10,089 nt of DNA, taken from Actinomycetes bacterium (GTDB lineage Bacteria > Actinomycetota > Actinomycetes > Actinomycetales > JAJYRW01). Below the pieces are notes generated by a model. That model searched no databases, was not told the origin of the DNA, and saw only the letters and a list, made by a program, of their open reading frames with translations. Made by a program: the position numbers and the translations under genes. Every line of letters starts with the position of its first letter. The first letter of the stretch is position 1. Shown here piece by piece: positions 5,378 to 10,089 of the stretch. The stretch spans positions 1-10,089 of the forward strand of contig JAJYRW010000037.1 of NCBI GenBank assembly GCA_021793895.1. Reading direction: 5' to 3'.

Positions 5378-5996
5378 ATGACAGATCCGAACATGCCACC
5401 GCAGCCTGACGCGAATCAGCCGCAGGGCGAGCCCGGGTATGGCCAGCAGCCCCCGCCGCCGCAGCAGCAACCACAGCAGGGCTATCAACAACAACCCCCC
5501 GGGATACCAGCAACAACCCCCGCAGCAACCGCAGCCGGGTTACCAACAACAGGCACCCCAACAGGGATATCAGCAGCCGGGTTATCAACAGCAGGGCTAC
5601 CAGCAACAGCCGGCCGGAGCCGGTTCGGCGCAGCCTTTTACGCCCAGCGAAGCGAATATGTGGTCCATGTTGAGCCACATAATTCCGATTATTTCGATTA
5701 TTTGCCTCGCGGCGTTTAAAAACCGCAGCGCGCGGGTGAACGCGAATGCGAAGGAAGCACTAAATTTCCAGATCACGATGCTGGGTGGCGTAATCGCAAT
5801 CAACATCTTGCGCGCCCTTTTTATCGCGCTCTTTATTGGAAGTTGGTCATCGGGCCTATGGACCATCGCCAACCTGCTCGGTTGGATTTCGACCGCGGGA
5901 TGGATCGTATGGCTCGTATTCGCCATCATCGCGGGCGTGCAGTGCTACCAGGGAAGGGACTACCGCTACCCATTTGCACTGCGCCTGATCAAGTAA
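5378..5996 (+). pseudogene. DUF4870 membrane protein gene with a one-base frame break (C6 tract)
   Basis: The gene starts at ATG 5378 with GGGAG 6 nt upstream. The first frame reads a Pro/Gln/Gly/Tyr-rich tail up to the C6-GGG run at 5495-5503. Reading on in that frame ends at 5719 without a membrane domain. Dropping one C restores a continuous 205-residue protein. It has GYQQQ-type repeats to about residue 77, then a DUF4870 domain with a hydrophobic segment about 98-113 (HIIPIISIICLAAF), the family block KEALNFQI (125-132), further segments about 133-155 and 163-187, and the ending GRDYRYPFALRLIK. DUF4870 proteins are small integral membrane proteins of unknown function. The tail would be cytoplasmic and disordered. 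The break may be a sequencing error, a true inactivating insertion, a variable C tract, or +1 ribosomal slippage at CCC-C. The domain call is firm; functional status is open. Confidence 0.8.
5435..5609 (+). repeat. in-gene degenerate repeat coding GYQQQ-type units
   Basis: The DNA encodes about seven copies of a Gly-Tyr-Gln-Gln unit (GYGQQ, then GYQQQ, GYQQQ, GYQQQ, GYQQ, GYQQQ, GYQQQ once the frame is corrected), separated by Pro/Gln-rich spacers. The repeated CAA/CAG and CCC/CCG codons make this segment prone to slippage, and the frame break at 5495-5500 lies inside it. Confidence 0.8.
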
Positions 5997-6004
5997 TGCT
6001 CAGC

Positions 6005-6039
6005 TAGTCGGTGGCTATAGAAGCGGAGCGACTGATTTT
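6005..6039 (+). terminator. possible terminator between the converging DUF4870 gene and hemW
   Basis: TAGTCG (6005-6010) can pair with CGACTG (6029-6034), with a terminal T-G wobble, around an 18-nt loop. GA and a short TTTT at 6036-6039 follow. The stem is short and the loop large, so this is weak. It sits in the 41-nt gap between the two convergent genes. Confidence 0.3.
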
Positions 6040-7240
6040 AAGTTAAAGCCCGCACAACGGAATCTGCCAGCAGCCGCCCTCGGCGTGTTAAAACAACGCG
6101 TTCGTGGGCGGCTGCCGTTGTCTCTACCAGGTCATTGGCAACCAGATCTCGCACCGCAGCGCGGCTCGCCGGCCGCAAATCGGCAAAGTCCATTCCCTGG
6201 GCCAAGCGCGTTTGTAACAGCACATCTTCGAGATAGCGCGAGTCGTCGTCCAAAATTTCCATCCCGGCCGCCGGGCTACCCAGGGTGAGGCGCTGGGCAT
6301 AGGTGGAGGGGTGTTTGACGTTCCACCAACGTGTTCCGCCGATGTGGCTGTGCGCCCCGGGGCCGATCCCCCACCAGTCGCCCCCGCGCCAGTAATTGAC
6401 GTTGTGGTAGCAGTAGTTTTCTGGTGCGCGAGCCCAGTTGGAAATTTCATACCAGGACAAACCCGCAGCAAAAAACGCGTCGTCGGCGAGTTCATACTTC
6501 GTGGCCAGGTCGTCATCATCGGTGTTTGGCAGCTGCCCACGCCGGACCTGGGCGGCCATTTTGGTTCCCTCTTCGATGACGAGGGCGTAGGCGGAAATGT
6601 GGTCCACTTCGCAGGCTAAGGCGGTTTCGATCGAGGTTTGCCAATCGGAGACCGTTTCACCCGGAGTGCCATAAATCAGGTCCAGTGACACCTGCAAACC
6701 GGCATCTTTCGCCCACTGCAACACGGTGGGAATGCGGGCGGGGTCATGGGTCCGATCCAGGGTCGCTAAGACGGCGGGGACGGCGGATTGCATGCCAAAA
6801 GACACGCGGGTGAACCCCGCGGCAGCAAGCTGGCCCAGCCCGGCGGCAGTGACGGAATCCGGGTTGGCCTCAGTAGTGATTTCCACGTCGGGGGTAAGAC
6901 CCCAAGTGGAGGCGATGTCGTCCTTCATCGCGATCAAATCGGATACCGGCAACAGCGTTGGAGTCCCGCCGCCAAAAAATATGGTGTGCACGGGGCGGCT
7001 AGGTAGTTCGCGTTCGGCCAGTGCGCGGGCGGCGAATTGCAGTTCGCGGCGCACGTTTTGCGCGTATTCCGCCCGTGATCCCCCGCCCCCCAATTCCGTG
7101 GCGGTGTAAGTATTGAAATCGCAATAACCGCAGCGAACCGCGCAAAAGGGAACGTGAACATAAACGCCAAAGGGGCGCTGCGCGGCGCCTCTTAAAACGG
7201 ATTTCGGGAGCGCGAATTCAATCGGTTGCGTGCCGATCAC
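6038..7240 (-). CDS. hemW: radical SAM heme chaperone HemW (HemN-like)
   Basis: The protein has 400 residues. After FGVYVHVPF it carries [10 protein letters not shown], the CxxxCxxC radical SAM cluster site with cysteines at 33, 37 and 40. It ends in Asp-Phe rather than the CxC of true coproporphyrinogen dehydrogenase HemN, which points to HemW. Further family blocks are [57 protein letters not shown] and [20 protein letters not shown]; the HN-x-x-YW motif is typical of HemW. The C-terminal HemN_C-like winged region is present. HemW binds heme and is thought to deliver it to haem-requiring proteins; it lacks HemN oxidase activity. The start is GTG at 7240, overlapping the lepA stop (GTGA, 7237-7240), so translation is probably coupled. 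An AAGG-type site lies about 7 nt upstream. Confidence 0.94.
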   Translation of the reverse strand: MIGTQPIEFALPKSVLRGAAQRPFGVYVHVPFCAVRCGYCDFNTYTATELGGGGSRAEYAQNVRRELQFAARALAERELPSRPVHTIFFGGGTPTLLPVSDLIAMKDDIASTWGLTPDVEITTEANPDSVTAAGLGQLAAAGFTRVSFGMQSAVPAVLATLDRTHDPARIPTVLQWAKDAGLQVSLDLIYGTPGETVSDWQTSIETALACEVDHISAYALVIEEGTKMAAQVRRGQLPNTDDDDLATKYELADDAFFAAGLSWYEISNWARAPENYCYHNVNYWRGGDWWGIGPGAHSHIGGTRWWNVKHPSTYAQRLTLGSPAAGMEILDDDSRYLEDVLLQTRLAQGMDFADLRPASRAAVRDLVANDLVETTAAAHERVVLTRRGRLLADSVVRALT

Positions 7241-9093
7241 TTCTTGGCCTTGGCATCCTTGGGCTCGTCCGCATCGGAGGACAGCGCCGCGATGAAAGCC
7301 TCCTGCGGCACATCGACGCGCCCGATGGTCTTCATGCGCTTCTTACCCTCTTTTTGCCGTTCAAGGAGCTTCCGCTTACGGGAAATATCGCCGCCATAGC
7401 ACTTGGCAAGCACGTCTTTGCGGATTGCCCGCACGGTTTCCCGGGCAATGATCCGCGAACCGATCGCGGCCTGGACCGGAACTTCGAATTGCTGACGCGG
7501 GATCAGTTCACGCAGCCGCCCGACCATCATGAGTCCGTAGGAATACGCCTTATCGGTGTGGACGATCGCGCTAAAGGCATCGACGCGTTCGCCCTGCAGT
7601 AAGACGTCAACCTTGACCAGGTCGGAGGCTTGATCACCTACCGGTTCATAATCCAGCGAGGCGTAGCCGCGCGTGCGGGATTTCAACTGGTCGAAGAAAT
7701 CAAAAACAATCTCCGCCAGGGGCAGCTCGTATCGGATTTCCACGCGCTCGGGCGAGAGGTAGTCCATCCCCTGCATCGAGCCGCGCCGGTCTTGGCACAG
7801 TTCCATCACCGGGCCAATGAATTCCGAGGGCACTAAGATCGTGGCGCGCACCATCGGCTCCATGACGTGGTCGACCTTGCCCTCGGGGAACTCCGAGGGG
7901 TTGGTGACGGTGTGCTGGCTGCCGTCCTCCATCGTTACCTCGTAGATAACGTTGGGAGCGGTCGAGATTAAATCGAGGTCAAATTCGCGCTCGAGGCGCT
8001 CGCGCACAATTTCTAAGTGCAACAAACCCAAGAACCCACAGCGAAAACCAAAGCCCAGCGCCACGGAGGTCTCCGGCTCAAACACCAGCGCAGCGTCATT
8101 TAGTTTCAGCCGGTCAAGGGCATCGCGCAGCACCGGATAGTCGGACCCGTCAATTGGGAAAAGTCCGGAAAAGACCATTGGTTTGGGGTCTTGATAGCCA
8201 CTTAGTGGTTCTTCTGCCCCGTTTTCCCGCGTGGTGACCGTGTCGCCCACTCGGGATTGGCGCACATCTTTCACTCCCGTAATCAGGTATCCGACCTCGC
8301 CCACGCCCAGACCCTGGGAGGGAACGAAGTCGGGGGAAATTACGCCAATTTCGAGCAGTTCACTATTGGCATGCGTTGACATCATTTCAATGCGCTCCCG
8401 TGGCTGGAGTTCACCGTCAACAACGCGCACATAGGTGACAACGCCGCGAAACGTGTCATAGACAGAGTCGAAAATCATCGCGCGGGCCGGGGCTTTGGGG
8501 TCCCCATCGGGAGCGGGGATTTCGGCGACGATGCGGTCTAGAAGTTCGTCAACGCCTTCGCCGGTTTTACCGGAGACCATCAGGCACTCTTCCGGTTCGC
8601 AGCCGATGAGTCCGGCCAATTCTTCGGCGAAGCGCTCGGGCTGGGCGGCTGGAAGATCAATCTTATTCAAAACCGGGATGATCGTGAGGTCATTTTCCAG
8701 CGCCAGATAAAGATTCGCCAGCGTTTGCGCCTCAATACCTTGAGCGGCATCAACAAGCAGCAATGCGCCTTCGCAAGCGGCCAGTGAGCGGGAAACCTCA
8801 TAGGTGAAGTCCACGTGCCCGGGGGTGTCGATCATGTTGAGGGTGTACATCTCATTTTGCGTAGCCCAGGGCATGCGGACAGCCTGGGACTTAATCGTGA
8901 TGCCGCGCTCGCGCTCAATTTCCATCCGGTCCAGAAATTGGGCGCGCATGATGCGCTCTTCCACGACGCCGGTCATTTGCAGCATCCGATCCGCGAGCGT
9001 CGACTTGCCGTGGTCGATGTGCGCGATGATGCAGAAATTTCGAATCTGCTCAATCGGGGTGGCTGCCGGGGCATGTGGTTTAGGGCTCGACAC
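7237..9093 (-). CDS. lepA: elongation factor 4 (LepA), ribosome-associated GTPase
   Basis: The 618-residue protein is a full-length LepA. The G domain shows G1 AHIDHGKST (24-32), the switch I stretch [14 protein letters not shown]3 [13 protein letters not shown]4 LNKIDLP and G5-like [13 protein letters not shown]. Domain II, the EF-G-like domains and the LepA-specific C-terminal domain follow, the last with [40 protein letters not shown] and [18 protein letters not shown]. LepA acts on ribosomes in translation, with proposed roles in back-translocation and 30S assembly. The start is GTG at 9093, with AGGA (9101-9104) 7 nt upstream; the 13-residue Pro/Ala-rich lead before [17 protein letters not shown] is typical in actinobacteria. 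It is the first gene of lepA-hemW and diverges from the GNAT gene over 121 nt. The tail ends in a charged [12 protein letters not shown]. Confidence 0.98.
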   Translation of the reverse strand: MSSPKPHAPAATPIEQIRNFCIIAHIDHGKSTLADRMLQMTGVVEERIMRAQFLDRMEIERERGITIKSQAVRMPWATQNEMYTLNMIDTPGHVDFTYEVSRSLAACEGALLLVDAAQGIEAQTLANLYLALENDLTIIPVLNKIDLPAAQPERFAEELAGLIGCEPEECLMVSGKTGEGVDELLDRIVAEIPAPDGDPKAPARAMIFDSVYDTFRGVVTYVRVVDGELQPRERIEMMSTHANSELLEIGVISPDFVPSQGLGVGEVGYLITGVKDVRQSRVGDTVTTRENGAEEPLSGYQDPKPMVFSGLFPIDGSDYPVLRDALDRLKLNDAALVFEPETSVALGFGFRCGFLGLLHLEIVRERLEREFDLDLISTAPNVIYEVTMEDGSQHTVTNPSEFPEGKVDHVMEPMVRATILVPSEFIGPVMELCQDRRGSMQGMDYLSPERVEIRYELPLAEIVFDFFDQLKSRTRGYASLDYEPVGDQASDLVKVDVLLQGERVDAFSAIVHTDKAYSYGLMMVGRLRELIPRQQFEVPVQAAIGSRIIARETVRAIRKDVLAKCYGGDISRKRKLLERQKEGKKRMKTIGRVDVPQEAFIAALSSDADEPKDAKAKK

Positions 9094-9200
9094 TTACTCA
9101 TCCTGCTCGACGAAACTGGACAACGCCCATCATCCCACGAGGAGATCGCTGGTGTTCCACAGGTGGGGACGGCAAGGTGCCCGATGTCACCCCGGGTCAC

Positions 9201-9206
9201 TAAGAT
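9201..9206 (+). promoter_or_regulatory. candidate -10 box for a leaderless GNAT-holA transcript
   Basis: TAAGAT ends 8 nt before the GTG at 9215 and no Shine-Dalgarno separates them, so the mRNA could start at or within a base or two of the start codon. No good -35 is visible. The 9094-9214 gap would also have to carry the divergent lepA promoter, which I could not place. Confidence 0.4.
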
Positions 9207-9214
9207 TGTGAACT

Positions 9215-9730
9215 GTGAGTAGCGAACCTCCGAGTGTGGCCCCAGAAGAAACCGATACGGATTTCCCTAAAATTACTGTGCGTGAAGCACAGCAAGACGA
9301 CATTCGACCCATCGTGGAGCTCATCGCCGATGATGAGATTTCGGCCCTGCGGGAAGACTTGGCTGACCCTTTGCCCACTTCGTATTTGGAGGCCTTTGAG
9401 GCAATAACTACCGACCCGCGGAGCGAACTTTTGGTAGCTGAACACGACGGTGAAGTATTGGCCACACTCCAAATCACCTACTTACCGGGCCTGAGCCGCC
9501 GCGGCAGCGAGCGAGCTCAGATCGAAGCAGTGCGGGTGGCCCGCGACACTCGGGGAATGGGGCTTGGAACGCACTTATTGAATGAGGCCATCGAACGAGC
9601 TAAGACGCGCGGTTGCGGCCTCGTTCAACTGACCTCCGATGCGCGTCGCCGTGATGCCCAGCGTTTCTACCGGCAGCTCGGTTTTGCAGAGACGCATGTT
9701 GGCATGCGATTGGTGTTAGAGCCGCAATGA
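9215..9730 (+). CDS. GNAT-family N-acetyltransferase
   Basis: The protein has 171 residues from the GTG at 9215. The GNAT fold is visible as follows: KITVREAQQDDIRPIVELI (19-37) forms the first strand and helix, ELLVAEHDGEVLATLQITYL (71-90) the beta2-beta3 hairpin, and AVRVARDTRGMGLGTHLL (105-122) motif A, with the acetyl-CoA pyrophosphate loop RGMGLG at 113-118. LVQLTSDARRRDAQRFYRQLGF is motif B, ending in the usual FYRQLGF. These enzymes transfer an acetyl group from acetyl-CoA to an amine; the substrate cannot be predicted. The first 17 residues are an acidic, Pro-rich lead, and the true start could be a little further in, although the upstream -10 box fits the GTG. It overlaps holA by 4 nt (ATGA), suggesting coupling. 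In related genomes rpsT is the more usual gene near this position. Confidence 0.92.
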   Translation: MSSEPPSVAPEETDTDFPKITVREAQQDDIRPIVELIADDEISALREDLADPLPTSYLEAFEAITTDPRSELLVAEHDGEVLATLQITYLPGLSRRGSERAQIEAVRVARDTRGMGLGTHLLNEAIERAKTRGCGLVQLTSDARRRDAQRFYRQLGFAETHVGMRLVLEPQ

Positions 9731-10089
9731 GTCAAGCAGCAACAGGTCGCGGGGCGGGCGGGCGTGGGGCGGCGGGACGCGGGCGTAAGAGCGCGAGTGC
9801 AAAGATCGCCTGGACCGATGCTCCTTTAGCGCCGGTGGTGCTTCTTAGCGGTCCCGAGGGGCTGTTGGCTGATCGCGCTGAGCAGCGAATCTTGGAATTG
9901 GCGCAGGAATCTGATCCCAGCGTCGAAGTTACGCAGCTTGAAGCGGCCGGCTATGAACGCGGCACACTTGAAATGCTGGCCAGCCCGTCACTATTTGGGG
10001 AACAAAAATTAGTAATCGTCTCCGGGGTGGAACAAACCAATGACGATTTTCTTGCTGAAGCCACCGATTACGTAGCTGCTCCCCCGGCG
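9727..10089 (+). CDS. holA: DNA polymerase III subunit delta (HolA), N-terminal part, cut by window edge
   Basis: The last 363 nt encode 121 residues open to the right edge. After residue 34 the sequence reads LAPVVLLSGPEGLLADRAEQ followed by RILELAQESDPSVEVTQLEA, then ERGTLEMLASPSLFGEQKLV and IVSGVEQ. This is the start of the clamp-loader delta subunit, whose conserved marks are the G-x-E/D-x-L-L-x-x-R block and the SPSLFGE(Q/R)-(K/R)-(L/V)V-V/I block. Delta opens the beta sliding clamp during clamp loading. The ATG lies in an ATGA overlap with the GNAT gene. This start gives an unusual 25-residue Gly/Arg/Ala-rich lead (GRGAGGRGAAGRGRK); no better start with a ribosome binding site is visible downstream before the conserved region. 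The rest of the protein is outside the window. Confidence 0.88.
   Translation, partial: MSQAATGRGAGGRGAAGRGRKSASAKIAWTDAPLAPVVLLSGPEGLLADRAEQRILELAQESDPSVEVTQLEAAGYERGTLEMLASPSLFGEQKLVIVSGVEQTNDDFLAEATDYVAAPPA

Noticed and set aside
5435..5609. Possible CRISPR or tandem non-coding repeat
   Set aside because: The units are short, degenerate and coding (GYQQQ), with no constant-length spacers or palindromic repeats.
8804..9222. Two plus-strand open frames (135 codons each) opposite the 5' end of lepA
   Set aside because: They are antisense to the conserved LepA G domain, and their composition follows the reverse of that motif-rich sequence.
1..10089. Defence island, toxin-antitoxin pair, prophage or insertion sequence
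   Set aside because: No transposase, integrase, nuclease-toxin pair or terminal repeats were seen. Nearly every gene belongs to a known housekeeping or conserved family.

Overview
The window looks like a chromosomal housekeeping segment from an actinobacterium. The reasons are the gene order (DNA polymerase III delta, lepA, hemW, hrcA, dnaJ2, rsmE, HIT, phoH), a DUF3097 gene (a family I know mainly from actinobacteria), the moderately high G+C content, GTG starts, and several genes with no Shine-Dalgarno sequence placed directly after a -10-like box, as expected for leaderless mRNAs. A member of the Actinomycetales is plausible, but I cannot name the genus.

Layout. Positions 1-411 (minus) hold the N-terminal part of a PhoH-family ATPase, cut by the window edge. 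A HIT-family hydrolase lies upstream of it at 474-815 (minus). At 899-1351 (plus) a small Gmad2-domain lipoprotein gene interrupts the minus-strand cluster and overlaps the 3' end of rsmE tail to tail. Positions 1313-4299 (minus) are a heat-shock and ribosome-maintenance operon, hrcA-dnaJ-rsmE. It has a clear CIRCE operator at 4324-4350 in the divergent promoter region. Positions 4394-5230 (plus) are a DUF3097 gene. Positions 5378-5996 (plus) encode a DUF4870 membrane protein with a long GYQQQ-rich N-terminal tail; its reading frame is broken by one extra C in a C6 run at 5495-5500. Positions 6038-9093 (minus) are the coupled pair lepA-hemW, whose stop and start codons overlap. Positions 9215-10089 (plus) hold a GNAT acetyltransferase overlapping by 4 nt with the start of holA, which is cut by the right edge.

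How the genes work together. HrcA represses its own operon through CIRCE, so the DnaJ co-chaperone and the 16S rRNA methyltransferase RsmE should be heat-inducible as one transcript. LepA (EF4) and HemW form a translation-factor/heme-chaperone pair. PhoH and the HIT protein sit where they usually do in this neighbourhood, upstream of where ybeY and era would be expected outside the window.

I see no mobile element, CRISPR array, tRNA or rRNA, and no clear novel multi-gene system. The points most worth a second look are the C-tract frame break in the DUF4870 gene, the TOPRIM-like signature in DUF3097, the intruding lipoprotein gene, the altered C-terminal motif of RsmE, and the absence of rpsT from the lepA-holA gap.
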